From Pelistega sp. (GTDB taxonomy: Bacteria > Pseudomonadota > Gammaproteobacteria > Burkholderiales > Burkholderiaceae_B): a DNA stretch of 62,978 nt. Of this stretch, positions 18,304-26,370 are shown one piece after another. Location of the stretch: the NCBI GenBank assembly GCA_030538255.1, contig JAUNUI010000018.1, forward strand, positions 2,471 to 65,448, read 5' to 3'. Position numbers and translations under genes: made by a program. Each line of letters opens with the position of its first letter. Positions within the stretch are counted from its first letter, which is position 1. The notes beneath the pieces were generated by a model, which worked only from the letters and a program-made list of their open reading frames with translations, made no database searches and had not been told where the DNA came from.

Positions 18304-18507
18304 ATGAAAAAAAGTCTATTCACTCTTATTATTGTTATGAGTACTGCATTAAGTGCTTGCACAAGCCCTTCATCAGGACCTCATTCGCGCTCGGGTGTGC
18401 AAGTCTATGGCACGATTGATGCAGGAGTGGGTCATACACGACAAACCATCAAGAGTGGTGATGGTAGCAAGACCACACGTACGCATAGTGGAGTGCGGTC
18501 TTACTAG
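18304..18507 (+). CDS. Small predicted lipoprotein
   Basis: 67-residue secreted protein starting at ATG 18304 (an in-frame ATG at 18292 also exists; GGTGG upstream favours 18304). Residues 1-17 form a signal peptide ending in the lipobox L-S-A-C, so it is probably lipid-anchored. The mature part contains V-Q-V-Y-G-T-I-D-A-G-V, which resembles the first beta-strand of Burkholderiales trimeric porins, then a polar T/S/K/G tail. It is far too short to be a porin. I do not recognise a family; function unknown. Confidence 0.65.
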   Translation: MKKSLFTLIIVMSTALSACTSPSSGPHSRSGVQVYGTIDAGVGHTRQTIKSGDGSKTTRTHSGVRSY

Positions 18508-18730
18508 TTTCTGCCTGCTCTTCTTAGGTATTCTTAACTTTACGTGGCATCACTAAGCCGCTTATAGTAATTTAGCTTTGTATGGCGTAGCGAATGATTG
18601 TTCATATTTGATATAAGCTTGTACGCAGTGAATGGGTCTTTCACCTGCATTAATTCTCACGCTGTAGATCTTTCATTTACCCTCTGACGCTCTTATCCTG
18701 TTTTTAATTTTGTTTACTCTATTAATTATG

Positions 18731-18746
18731 CTGTATAAATATACAG
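18731..18746. promoter_or_regulatory. LexA (SOS) box of umuDC
   Basis: CTGTATAAATATACAG matches the CTGT-N8-ACAG LexA consensus and is followed directly by a TATAAT hexamer at 18747-18752, so repressor would block the promoter. The umuD start codon is 39 bases downstream of the box. Confidence 0.9.
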
Positions 18747-18784
18747 TATAATAAAGCAGATATTTATCTGTATTTCTTATCTGT

Positions 18785-19225
18785 ATGAGCAAACTGTCCA
18801 TGTATCCCTCTGATTTATATGCTCTTGCTGAGTTAGCGATGCCTTTATTAGAAGTGCAGAGCAAGACGCCAGCCGGCTTTCCTTCGCCTGCCGAAGATAT
18901 GGCGGTGCAGCGTATCGATTTAAATCAAATCCTAATTCCTAATCCAGTCTCGACATTCTACCTCTGTGTCAAGGGGACGAGTATGGAGCGTGCAGGGATT
19001 GATGATGGCGACCACTTAATTGTTGATCGCAGTATCACGCCACGGCATAACCATATTGTGATTGCCGAAATTGATGGGGAAATTACCGTGAAACGCTTGT
19101 TTAAGCGCAATGGGCAGCTGCGCTTGAAGGCGGAGAATGTTACCTATCCTGATATCATCCCACAAGCAGGGCAGCAGTGGTCGATTTGGGGTGTGGTGAC
19201 TTTTATCATCAAGAAGGCGCAGTAG
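18785..19225 (+). CDS. umuD: UmuD-type SOS mutagenesis protein (S24 autoprotease)
   Basis: RecA-stimulated self-cleaving subunit of DNA polymerase V. The cleavage site A-G is visible in P-A-G-F near residue 31, the catalytic Ser in K-G-T-S-M near 64 and the catalytic Lys in I-T-V-K-R near 101. At 146 residues it has the size of UmuD rather than LexA and lacks the LexA DNA-binding domain. It is preceded by a LexA box and followed 27 bases later by umuC, so it is an SOS operon. Confidence 0.93.
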   Translation: MSKLSMYPSDLYALAELAMPLLEVQSKTPAGFPSPAEDMAVQRIDLNQILIPNPVSTFYLCVKGTSMERAGIDDGDHLIVDRSITPRHNHIVIAEIDGEITVKRLFKRNGQLRLKAENVTYPDIIPQAGQQWSIWGVVTFIIKKAQ

Positions 19226-19255
19226 CACGGCATCGGTGAGTCGAAGGAGTGCGTG

Positions 19256-20740
19256 ATGAGTTATGCCTTAATTGATGGCAATAGTTTTTATTGCAGTTGC
19301 GAGCGTGTCTTTCGTCCTTCTTTGAAGGGGCGCCCTGTTGTCGTGCTGAGTAATAATGATGGTTGTGCGATTGCACGTACTGATGAAGCGAAGGCATTAG
19401 GGATTAAGATGGGAGCACCATGGTTCCAGATTAAGCATCTAACGCATACCCATAATCTTGTCGCTTTATCAGCTAATTTCCCCTTGTATGGCGATATGTC
19501 CGATCGCATGATGACGATTTTGGGACGCTATGCACCGGCCCAAGAGATTTACAGTATTGATGAATCGTTTTTGGATTTTACGGGGTTGCGCGTGAATCTA
19601 AGTGCGCTTGGTCAGGGTATTCGTGCGCAAGTCTTGCAAGAAATTGGTATTCCCACTTGTGTTGGTATAGGCCGTACGAAGACCTTGGCGAAATTAGCAA
19701 ACCAGATGGCGAAGAAACAGATGCAATGGCAGGGTGTGTGTAATTTACATGAGTTGACACGTTATGAGTTGGCTGCAGCGATGGAGCAGATTGAGGTGGG
19801 GGAGGTGTGGGGCGTAGGGCGCCGCATCAGTCAACGCTTACAAGCCATGGGTCGTTACACTGTTTTGGATTTGGCGAAATACCCCCCTGATTTAGCACGG
19901 CAAGAGTTTTCCGTGAGCTTAGCAAAAACGATTCAAGAGCTACGTGGCATTGTGTGCTTAGATTTGGATGAGGTGCAAGAGGAGAGTGTGCCGAAGCAAC
20001 AAATTATGAGTACGCGCTCTTTCGGTGAACCAATGCGTAGCTATGAAGATTTGGCTGAAGCTATTTCGGAGTTTATCTCGATTGCTGCAAGCAAATTGCG
20101 GGCGCAGAGCAGCGAAGCAGGGGCTATATATGTCTTTATTCGTACCAGTCCTTACCGTAAAGAGCCGCAATATTATGGTGGACAACAGGTACGTCTCGTG
20201 CAAAGCAGTGCTGATACTTTATGCTTAACTAAACTAGCTTTGCGTGTTTTGAAAGCTATTTATCGTTCAGGTTTTAACTATGTTAAGGCAGGTATTATGT
20301 TAATGGATTTGCAGTCCGCTCAGAGAGGGCAGTTATCTTTATTTGCTTGGGATGAGGGCAATGAGGCTGATGAGCTTGGTGGAGTTAATGCTGGCGGAAT
20401 TGATGACGTTGTTGTGGGAGACCCACTTGGTTTGCGCCTAGTTAATAGCAAATCGCGTATGGAAAGATCAGGCATGATTGCAAACTCCATCAGCGCTCCA
20501 TGTACTAACAAGCCGCAGTTAGGGGGAACAGCGGCGAACTCACAGAATCAGCATAATTTACGGCAAGGGCGTGACAAGCTCATGGCCGTGGTGGATAGTG
20601 TTAATCAGCGCTATGGTCAAGGTATGGTAAAACCAGCTAGTATCGGCGTACACGAAAAAGCCCATTGGTATATGCGACAAGAGCGCAAGACTCAGGGCTA
20701 CACCACAAATTGGAATGAGCTCTTGATTGCGCGGGCTTAG
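19256..20740 (+). CDS. umuC: UmuC-type Y-family DNA polymerase V catalytic subunit
   Basis: Error-prone translesion polymerase. The palm motifs are clear: A-L-I-D-G-N-S-F-Y near the N terminus, Y-S-I-D-E-S-F-L-D near 100 and the helix-hairpin-helix region G-V-G-R near 182. The C-terminal blocks (L-M-A-V-V-D, R-Q-E-R-x-T and Y-T-T-N-W-x-E-L) match UmuC. ATG 19256 is preferred over GTG 19253 because AAGGAG lies 6 bases before it. It is 494 residues against about 420 usual: a non-conserved Gly/Asp/Asn/Ser-rich insert (about residues 365-435) separates the S-L-F segment from the C-terminal block. The frame is intact. Confidence 0.92.
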   Translation: MSYALIDGNSFYCSCERVFRPSLKGRPVVVLSNNDGCAIARTDEAKALGIKMGAPWFQIKHLTHTHNLVALSANFPLYGDMSDRMMTILGRYAPAQEIYSIDESFLDFTGLRVNLSALGQGIRAQVLQEIGIPTCVGIGRTKTLAKLANQMAKKQMQWQGVCNLHELTRYELAAAMEQIEVGEVWGVGRRISQRLQAMGRYTVLDLAKYPPDLARQEFSVSLAKTIQELRGIVCLDLDEVQEESVPKQQIMSTRSFGEPMRSYEDLAEAISEFISIAASKLRAQSSEAGAIYVFIRTSPYRKEPQYYGGQQVRLVQSSADTLCLTKLALRVLKAIYRSGFNYVKAGIMLMDLQSAQRGQLSLFAWDEGNEADELGGVNAGGIDDVVVGDPLGLRLVNSKSRMERSGMIANSISAPCTNKPQLGGTAANSQNQHNLRQGRDKLMAVVDSVNQRYGQGMVKPASIGVHEKAHWYMRQERKTQGYTTNWNELLIARA

Positions 20741-20756
20741 TTTGGAGTCTACAAAT

Positions 20757-20887
20757 TGAGATCTTTGCGAAATCCCCTATGAAGCCAATCAATTTCAACA
20801 TTTAATGCTAATTGACAGAAAATTGCTTGTAATTTCAATTAAATGCACTAGGAAAACACAAGATACCTTAATTTTGCAAAGATCACA
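20757..20887 (-). mobile_element. 131-bp MITE, copy 1
   Basis: Terminal inverted repeats TGAGATCTTTGCGAAAT and TTTTGCAAAGATCACA bound a 131-bp AT-rich element with no coding capacity, flanked by AAT on both sides (20754-20756, 20888-20890). It aligns end to end, in opposite orientation, with the 47782-47912 copy (shared CTATGAAGCCAAT and CCTTAATTTTGCAAAG). It lies between the umuC stop and the 3' end of the TetR gene. Confidence 0.85.
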
Positions 20888-20945
20888 AATTATTTACGTA
20901 ATGGTGTAAATTTAGCCGCATATGGTCATTTTTCTTGGTTTAGGT

Positions 20946-21515
20946 TTATACGAATTTCTTAAGGAATAAGGTCGTTGTTTCTACTCGTTCTTCGTGTGAT
21001 AAGGAGTTCGTTTGTGCGGCAACGATGAGTCCCTCGCCAAAGACAAAAAGTAATTTTGCTTGTTGCTGTGGATGTTGTAATCCTTCTTTGCGTAGATGCT
21101 CTGTAAGTGTTTCAAGAATAAATTTTTTATGTGTTTGTGCTTGGATGTGATGCGCGTGATCGGACTCTGAAAATTCAGCGCAGGTATTGATAAACATGCA
21201 ACCAGAGAAGGTACTGTCGTTGCACCAGTCAGTGATGAACTTTAGGTATTTATGTGCTGTACTATGCTTTAGGGTAGGTAAGTCACTCTTTAATGCGGTC
21301 ATAAGCCTATCGGTAAACCATGTATGCCTGTGCGCTAAAGTCGCACTGATTAGTGTATCTTTAGTGGCAAAGTGCTTATATAAGGTTTTCTTTGTAATGC
21401 CAGCATTACTCGCCAATAAATCAACTCCTGTCGCATGAAAACCATTCTTATAAAAAAGCGAACATGATGCACTCAGTATCGCCTCACTTTTCGATTCATT
21501 CTTATTGCCATGCAT
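20946..21515 (-). CDS. TetR/AcrR-family transcriptional repressor
   Basis: 189-residue repressor. The N-terminal helix-turn-helix is clear (A-I-L-S-A-S-C-S-L-F-Y-K-N-G-F, then G-I-T-K-K-T-L-Y-K-H-F, residues about 12-50), followed by an all-helical ligand domain with the C-terminal half of TetR_C-type members. Two 20-base palindromic operators lie directly upstream in the divergent gap, so it probably autoregulates and controls the rightward transcript that leads into the HPP gene. Ligand unknown. Confidence 0.9.
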   Translation of the reverse strand: MHGNKNESKSEAILSASCSLFYKNGFHATGVDLLASNAGITKKTLYKHFATKDTLISATLAHRHTWFTDRLMTALKSDLPTLKHSTAHKYLKFITDWCNDSTFSGCMFINTCAEFSESDHAHHIQAQTHKKFILETLTEHLRKEGLQHPQQQAKLLFVFGEGLIVAAQTNSLSHEERVETTTLFLKKFV

Positions 21516-21546
21516 AAGTGGACCCCTTCTTAAAAAAATACTTGTA

Positions 21547-21595
21547 AGTATACCGATTAGTATACTATACTATCTAGTATACCGTTCGGTATACT
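21547..21595. promoter_or_regulatory. Twin TetR operators
   Basis: AGTATACCGTTCGGTATACT (21576-21595) has perfect 9-base arms around a 2-base centre; AGTATACCGATTAGTATACT (21547-21566) is the same site with two arm mismatches. Centres are 29 bases apart. They sit just upstream of the TetR start and overlap the likely divergent promoters. Confidence 0.85.
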
Positions 21596-21674
21596 TTGTG
21601 AGTTATGTATTTTGAAAAATAGGGATTGGCTATGCTGAGAATCCTGAGTAAAGCGATAAAGGAGACCGTTAGAG

Positions 21675-21833
21675 ATGATTATTAGCTACATCTGTAATCG
21701 ATTTAAGCTTCCGCAGCAAGTCGCGCGGTTCATTATTCAAGCAAGGCCTTTTGCAAGCGTCTCGTTCGTAGCAAGTAGCGTAGTTAATTATTTAAGCATG
21801 GCCTTTTGCAAGCGTTTCGTTCGTAGCAAGTAG
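21675..21833 (+). CDS. Possible 52-residue ORF across the 55-bp repeats
   Basis: ATG 21675 follows AAAGGAG with 10-base spacing and opens a 52-codon frame that ends at TAG 21831 inside the third 55-bp repeat. The product would be basic and moderately hydrophobic with no recognised domain. It lies downstream of the TetR operators and upstream of the HPP gene. The repeat period is not a multiple of three, so the frame is read differently in each copy. It may be a leader peptide or not translated at all. Confidence 0.3.
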   Translation: MIISYICNRFKLPQQVARFIIQARPFASVSFVASSVVNYLSMAFCKRFVRSK

Positions 21834-21880
21834 CGCGGTTAATTATTTAAACAAGGCCTTTTGCAAGCGTCTTGTCGCGT
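21716..21880 (+). repeat. Three 55-bp tandem repeats upstream of the HPP gene
   Basis: Units begin exactly at 21716, 21771 and 21826 with GCAAGT-x-GCG and each contains AAGGCCTTTTGCAAGCGT (one unit with ATGG in place of AAGG). Units two and three are about 90 percent alike. They end 21 bases before the HPP start. Confidence 0.9.
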
Positions 21881-21901
21881 TTTTTAGAAATGGAAATTGA
21901 T

Positions 21902-22408
21902 ATGAAAATACTAGAAAATTGCTTAGGTGCTAAAGAAGCACGTCCCCCAAGGGTCTCAGTGAAGACTATCCTGTTTGCTTGGTTGGGAGGCTTATTGGCC
22001 ACAGCAGCCATTGCGGGCACAGGTGATGCCACACAATTGCCTTTGGTGTTAGGCTCATTCGGTGCAAGTTGTTTATTAGTTTTTGCCTATCCGAGTAGTC
22101 CTTTTGCGCAGCCCAGAAATGTCGTTGGCGGCCATGTTATCGCGACCGTGACTGGTTTAATCATCATGGGAATTTGTGGGGTGCATTGGTGGAGTATGGC
22201 CTTAGGGGTAGGTACGGCAATTGCCTTAATGTTGATATTCCGTGTGCCACACCCACCTGCAGGATCAAACCCACTTATCGTGATGTTGGGTGCGGCAGAT
22301 TGGTGGTATGTGGTGACACCAACATTATTGGGATCGATTATTCTGGTAGTAGTGGCCTTGATTTTTAATAACTGGGGGCAGGATAGACGTTATCCTACTT
22401 ATTGGTGA
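21902..22408 (+). CDS. HPP-family integral membrane protein
   Basis: Small membrane protein of the HPP family, named for the conserved H-P-P motif, here H-P-P-A-G-S-N-P near residue 125. Four hydrophobic segments are visible (about 20-40, 45-65, 75-105, 130-160). Some members transport nitrite in plastids and cyanobacteria, but the bacterial role is mostly unassigned. ATG 21902 has GGAA 8 bases upstream; the frame is open to TTG 21872 within the repeat array, a poorer start. Probably under control of the divergent TetR. Confidence 0.85.
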   Translation: MKILENCLGAKEARPPRVSVKTILFAWLGGLLATAAIAGTGDATQLPLVLGSFGASCLLVFAYPSSPFAQPRNVVGGHVIATVTGLIIMGICGVHWWSMALGVGTAIALMLIFRVPHPPAGSNPLIVMLGAADWWYVVTPTLLGSIILVVVALIFNNWGQDRRYPTYW

Positions 22409-22544
22409 TGTGTGTGTGCGCTAGTCAAGCTAAGGGCATTAACGGTGCAACGAAGGGAATGGTTTTCAATACCTCATAATACTGTCAAAAAAGTCTAAAT
22501 ACTAAAGTTTACTTAGTAGGTTTACTATAGGAGTCAAAAAGGCA

Positions 22545-22578
22545 CAAAAAAACCTGCTAACTCATTGAATTAACAGGT
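22545..22578 (-). terminator. Terminator of tRNA-Val
   Basis: On the minus strand ACCTGTTAA pairs with TTAGCAGGT (one G-U pair) across a 9-base loop and is followed by a run of seven T. It lies about 40 bases past the tRNA 3' end. Confidence 0.85.
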
Positions 22579-22616
22579 ATTTTAAGTAAACCTTGGCACA
22601 CTTAAGTAAGTATGCT

Positions 22617-22693
22617 TGGTAGGCGATACTGGAATCGAACCAGCGACCTCTACGATGTCAACGTAGCGCTCTAACCAGCTGAGCTAACCGCCT
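22617..22693 (-). tRNA. tRNA-Val (GAC)
   Basis: 77-base cloverleaf with encoded CCA. Acceptor AGGCGGT pairs with ATCGCCT (one G-U), D arm TAGCTCAGCTGGTTAGAGC, anticodon stem CTACG/CGTAG around loop TTGACAT (anticodon GAC, valine), T arm GCTGG-TTCGATT-CCAGT. It stands alone, with its own terminator downstream; the rest of the 22409-22974 gap shows only AT-rich sequence. Confidence 0.97.
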
Positions 22694-22974
22694 ACAAAGG
22701 ATAAGCTATGTATTCTATAGTGAATACAATGGCGTGTCAAGCACTTTAGCCTTATCAAGGCGCAAATTTTACTTTATTGGCTATTTTATCTTCATCAAGA
22801 GATTAATGTGCTTGTATTACATATGGATATATCTATAAAGCCAAAAAGATTTCGTTAAAATATGTACTTAGCTGAATAAAAAACTAGGGGATTCTCGTAG
22901 GGTATAGAATTTCCGTGCATTTTTAGATATGCGGGTTTAGTATATACAAAAATCATTAAAGTGGAGAGATATTT

Positions 22975-24063
22975 ATGAGTGGCGGTGTCTTATTTGAAGG
23001 TCTGATTCAAGCACCCATGGCAGGGGCCCAAAATAGCCGAATGGCGATGGAGGTATGTCGTGCAGGCGGACTAGGTTCAATTCCTGCAGCGATGCTTTCT
23101 CTTGAAGCGCTAGCGAAAGAAATTGAGACCATGCAAGAGGCAACATCAGTACCTTTTAATGTGAATTTCTTTGCGCATACGCTACTACCTCTAGAACCTA
23201 CTCGCCAACGCTTATGGCAAGAGATTCTGCATAAATATTTTCGTGAATATGATATTGATCCACAAAAGTTACCAGAGGCAGCACAGCGCCTACCTTTTTC
23301 CTCAGCGCATTTAGACATCTTGCAACAATATCGTCCTGCTGTAGTGAGTTTTCACTTTGGCTTGCCTGAAGAGCGTCTATTTCAAGCGGTAAAAGATACC
23401 GGTGCTAAGGTGATAGCGAGTGCCACAACGGTGGCAGAGGCCCACTATTTGGCTGAGCGCGGTGTGGATGCGGTGATTGCACAAGGGAGTGAGGCTGGCG
23501 GGCATCGGGGTATGTTTTTAAATGTTCTACCTGGGCATGAGGAAAATCTAGCGAATGTAGCCACACAGTTGGGGACATTTGCGCTTTTACCGCAAGTAGT
23601 CGAGGCGATGCAAAAGTACAATCTCCCCGTGATTGCCAGTGGTGGCTTGGCTGGAGGTACTAGCTTTAAAGCGGCTAAGGCATTGGGCGCTAGTGCTGTG
23701 CAAGTTGGAACGAGCTATTTATTATCGTCTGAAAGTTTAATTGGGCCACTGCATCGTGCGGCTTTACTTGCAGCCAAAGCGGATCCGAGTCAACATGTGA
23801 CGGCGCTTACCAATGTATTTACGGGTAAGCCAGCGCGTAGTTTAGCGACGCGTTTAATGCGTGAGTTGCGTTATATTCACCGCCAGGTCAATGAATTTCC
23901 TTACGCAAGCCAAGAAATCTCTGCTTTGCGCGCAGCAGCGGAACCTCAAGGCGTGGGTAGCTTCACGCCGATGTGGTGTGGCCAGAACTTAGGGGCTTGC
24001 GAAGAATTACCTGCTTATGAAATTACGCAAAAATTACTCGCGCAATGGGAAGCGTGTCGCTAA
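22975..24063 (+). CDS. Nitronate monooxygenase (2-nitropropane dioxygenase family)
   Basis: FMN-dependent TIM-barrel enzyme that oxidises nitronates such as propionate-3-nitronate, a detoxification role. Family features are the N-terminal Q-A-P-M-A-G, the N-V-N-F-F block near residue 60, the A-Q-G-S-E-A-G-G-H-R-G motif near 170, which contains the proposed catalytic His, and the phosphate-binding A-S-G-G-L-A-G-G and G-A-S-A-V-Q-V-G-T motifs near 222 and 240. The 362-residue length is normal. It has its own leader and is transcribed away from the tRNA gene. Confidence 0.92.
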   Translation: MSGGVLFEGLIQAPMAGAQNSRMAMEVCRAGGLGSIPAAMLSLEALAKEIETMQEATSVPFNVNFFAHTLLPLEPTRQRLWQEILHKYFREYDIDPQKLPEAAQRLPFSSAHLDILQQYRPAVVSFHFGLPEERLFQAVKDTGAKVIASATTVAEAHYLAERGVDAVIAQGSEAGGHRGMFLNVLPGHEENLANVATQLGTFALLPQVVEAMQKYNLPVIASGGLAGGTSFKAAKALGASAVQVGTSYLLSSESLIGPLHRAALLAAKADPSQHVTALTNVFTGKPARSLATRLMRELRYIHRQVNEFPYASQEISALRAAAEPQGVGSFTPMWCGQNLGACEELPAYEITQKLLAQWEACR

Positions 24064-24154
24064 ATATAGAACGGATGAATGCAACTCAGTGCTGCGTCAG
24101 TCATCTTGTATGATTCATGATATATTTACGTTTTTCTTCAGCTAAAGGGAACCC

Positions 24155-24814
24155 ATGCAAACATGGCATGAGGCTATTGGTGAGCAACGCCAACAGGCTT
24201 ATTTTCAAGACTTACTCGCACGAGTCCAAGAGCAAAGAGCGCAAGGGGTAACGATTTACCCACCTCAAGAAGAAGTGTTTAATGCCTTTAAATTGACGCC
24301 TTTTGAGCAGGTGAAAGTCGTTGTTCTGGGGCAAGATCCTTATCATGGACCTGAGCAAGCTCATGGTTTGGCTTTTTCCGTGAAGCCACACGTCGCTATT
24401 CCACCGTCTTTACGCAATATTTATAAAGAGCTGGCTGAGGATATCCCAGGGTTTGTGATTCCTAAACATGGTGACTTACGGTATTGGGCGCAACAAGGAG
24501 TGCTGTTACTAAATACGGTCTTAACGGTGCAGGCGGGAAAAGCGCATTCACATGCCAGTTGGGGGTGGGAAACATTTACAGATACGGTGGTTGCTCAGTT
24601 GAATGCGCAGAGAGAGCAGCTTGTTTTTCTGCTATGGGGTAGTCATGCTCAGAAAAAAGGGCAAATGATTGATCGCCAGAAGCATCTTGTTCTGAGTAGT
24701 GCGCATCCATCGCCTTTATCGGCGCATCGTGGTTTCTTAGGTAATCGTCATTTTTCTCAGACGAATGGCTATTTGCAAGCTCAGGGTTTGGCGCCTATTG
24801 ATTGGCAGGTGTAG
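24155..24814 (+). CDS. ung: Uracil-DNA glycosylase (family 1)
   Basis: Removes uracil from DNA. The catalytic water-activating loop G-Q-D-P-Y-H-G near residue 63 and the leucine intercalation loop H-P-S-P-L-S-A near 187 are both intact; the 219-residue length is typical. It starts at ATG 24155 after AAAGGGAACC and is followed directly by a strong terminator. Confidence 0.96.
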   Translation: MQTWHEAIGEQRQQAYFQDLLARVQEQRAQGVTIYPPQEEVFNAFKLTPFEQVKVVVLGQDPYHGPEQAHGLAFSVKPHVAIPPSLRNIYKELAEDIPGFVIPKHGDLRYWAQQGVLLLNTVLTVQAGKAHSHASWGWETFTDTVVAQLNAQREQLVFLLWGSHAQKKGQMIDRQKHLVLSSAHPSPLSAHRGFLGNRHFSQTNGYLQAQGLAPIDWQV

Positions 24815-24830
24815 AGTGTGTATAAATAAG

Positions 24831-24864
24831 AAAAAGGCGTAGCTGTTATGGGTACGCCTTTTTT
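24831..24864. terminator. Terminator after ung
   Basis: AAAAAGGCGTA pairs with TACGCCTTTTTT across an 11-base loop and ends in a T run. The A-rich 5' flank lets it act in both directions, and it lies between the convergent ung and DUF937 genes. Confidence 0.9.
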
Positions 24865-24916
24865 ATGCTGCCGCCAGGACAAGGCAAGAAGCCCAAAAAT
24901 CCTGACTTGTGTGATG

Positions 24917-25873
24917 TTAAGACTGAGTAGCCGGGGCTGTGCTTGACTCAGCAGCAGGAGCAGACCCAGTAGTTGGAGCAGGTTCAGTAGCAGGAGTAGT
25001 CTCAGTGGTAGGGGCAGGTTCAGTGGCAGGTTTTGCAGAGTCTGTATTTGTACTTGGTGCGGCCGGGGCCTGACTCACTGGATCAGACTTTTGCTCTTCT
25101 GTTGTACAGCTTTTAACGGCTAGCAAGGCAGCTAATACGACCGCAATCGGGATTAACCATTTCCAGGGAGCGCTACTTTTAGTCGGCTCTGCAGTACTTT
25201 GCTTGGCTTCAGTTAAGACTTTTACTTCGGGGCTTGAGGCTAGGCTATCGCCACTGTCGCCAGCGACGGAAGCTCCTGCAATAAATAAAGCAGGGGCTTT
25301 TTCGAGGGCAAGAAATAAATCGTCGAATGAGCCCTTAATGCCTAAAGCATCCAGAGCGCCTTGATCAATAAAAGGTGCAATATTTTTCGCTTGATCACCA
25401 ATATAACCCGTCATGCCTGTTAGTGTTAGGCCATTATTATCAATTTTATCTTTAAAGAATGAAAAAATTAGCGGCACGATTAAGCCTAGGGTCGTGCGCA
25501 CGGTATCGGCAGGCATATTAGTTGTGTTCGCCAAGTAGTTTTCTGTGCCTTGTGCTTTAGAGACAAACAAAGCTGGAAGCACTTGTTTACCTTGCTCAAC
25601 GAGTTGCGTGACTTGTGCGGCTGTTGTCGTGCTTTGTTCGCTTAGGATAGACGAGGGCTCAATAGCAAATGAGGTGTTTTTAAGTAAGCCAAATAGGGTG
25701 CTTGCACTATCTCTGCGCAGTGACTTTCTTGCCATCCGCGCTACTGTAATGCTTAATGCCTTGTCAAATAACTGGGCGCTACCTTCTTGTGGTAAGCCTA
25801 GATTCTTAGTAAGTTGCTGAAGAACGATATCTCGTATGGGGCTTTGGAATAATTGTTCTAAATTAAAACGCAT
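24917..25873 (-). CDS. DUF937-domain membrane protein with Pro/Thr-rich tail
   Basis: 318 residues from ATG 25873 (a GTG at 25885 is a possible earlier start). Residues about 1-200 are a DUF937/YidB-like helical domain (N-L-G-L-P at the front, then a G-L-x-x-P-L block in the middle). A single membrane segment follows (I-P-I-A-V-V-L-A-A-L-L-A-V near 235), then a low-complexity C-terminal tail made of T-E-P-A-P-T-T-E-type repeats. Related Burkholderiales proteins often continue into an OmpA peptidoglycan-binding domain; that is absent here. The role is unknown; the tail probably lies in the periplasm. Confidence 0.75.
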   Translation of the reverse strand: MRFNLEQLFQSPIRDIVLQQLTKNLGLPQEGSAQLFDKALSITVARMARKSLRRDSASTLFGLLKNTSFAIEPSSILSEQSTTTAAQVTQLVEQGKQVLPALFVSKAQGTENYLANTTNMPADTVRTTLGLIVPLIFSFFKDKIDNNGLTLTGMTGYIGDQAKNIAPFIDQGALDALGIKGSFDDLFLALEKAPALFIAGASVAGDSGDSLASSPEVKVLTEAKQSTAEPTKSSAPWKWLIPIAVVLAALLAVKSCTTEEQKSDPVSQAPAAPSTNTDSAKPATEPAPTTETTPATEPAPTTGSAPAAESSTAPATQS

Positions 25874-25885
25874 AAAAAATCTCAC

Positions 25886-26325
25886 TAAGAAGTATAAGTT
25901 TAGATGATAAGTGCAAGCTGAAGCGCTGTATAGTTAATAGATGTAATTGTTGCGAGCGCACTAAAGAATATTAGCATTATTACATGTAACTAGGGTGAGA
26001 TTAGCACGAGAAAGCGACACGATAATGACGAGCAGTCGAAGGTTATCGACGCGAAGGACTAATGGACATATAGAAGTGGCTTAACTTCCTAAGGAATTAA
26101 TACTTCTCGGCAAATGATTTGTTTTCCTAAAGGTGGCTATATGAAAAGAGTTAAAGTTACGGAGCAAAAAAGCTGTGAATTGCTGTTCTCTAAGTGATGC
26201 TATTAGTAGTAGTCTTACTTGTCGAATAAATTGATATCCTTTATTGTGATTATGCGTGGTAGTGCTTTGGTGAGATTAGCCCTTGTTGGGCGAAGTCAAC
26301 ACTCTTTAATTTTTGATTTAAAACA
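25886..26325. other. 440-base gap between DUF937 and the peptide importer
   Basis: AT-rich intergenic sequence holding the divergent promoters. A short frame at 26141-26197 (18 residues) has AAAGGTGG in front of its ATG and could be a leader peptide, but nothing else supports it. A GAAGT/ACTTC inverted repeat lies around 26070-26105. No repeat, RNA or operator was recognised. Confidence 0.4.
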
Positions 26326-26370
26326 ATGAATAGCACGTCTTTCACTATTGTTTTTATAAGGATAGTACTT

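Noticed and set aside
21716-21880. CRISPR-like array
   Set aside because: The three 55-bp units are directly adjacent with no unique spacers, and no cas gene is near.
26141-26197. 18-codon frame with a good ribosome-binding site in the gap before the peptide importer
   Set aside because: Too short to judge from one sequence and without any regulatory codon pattern; noted in the gap entry only.
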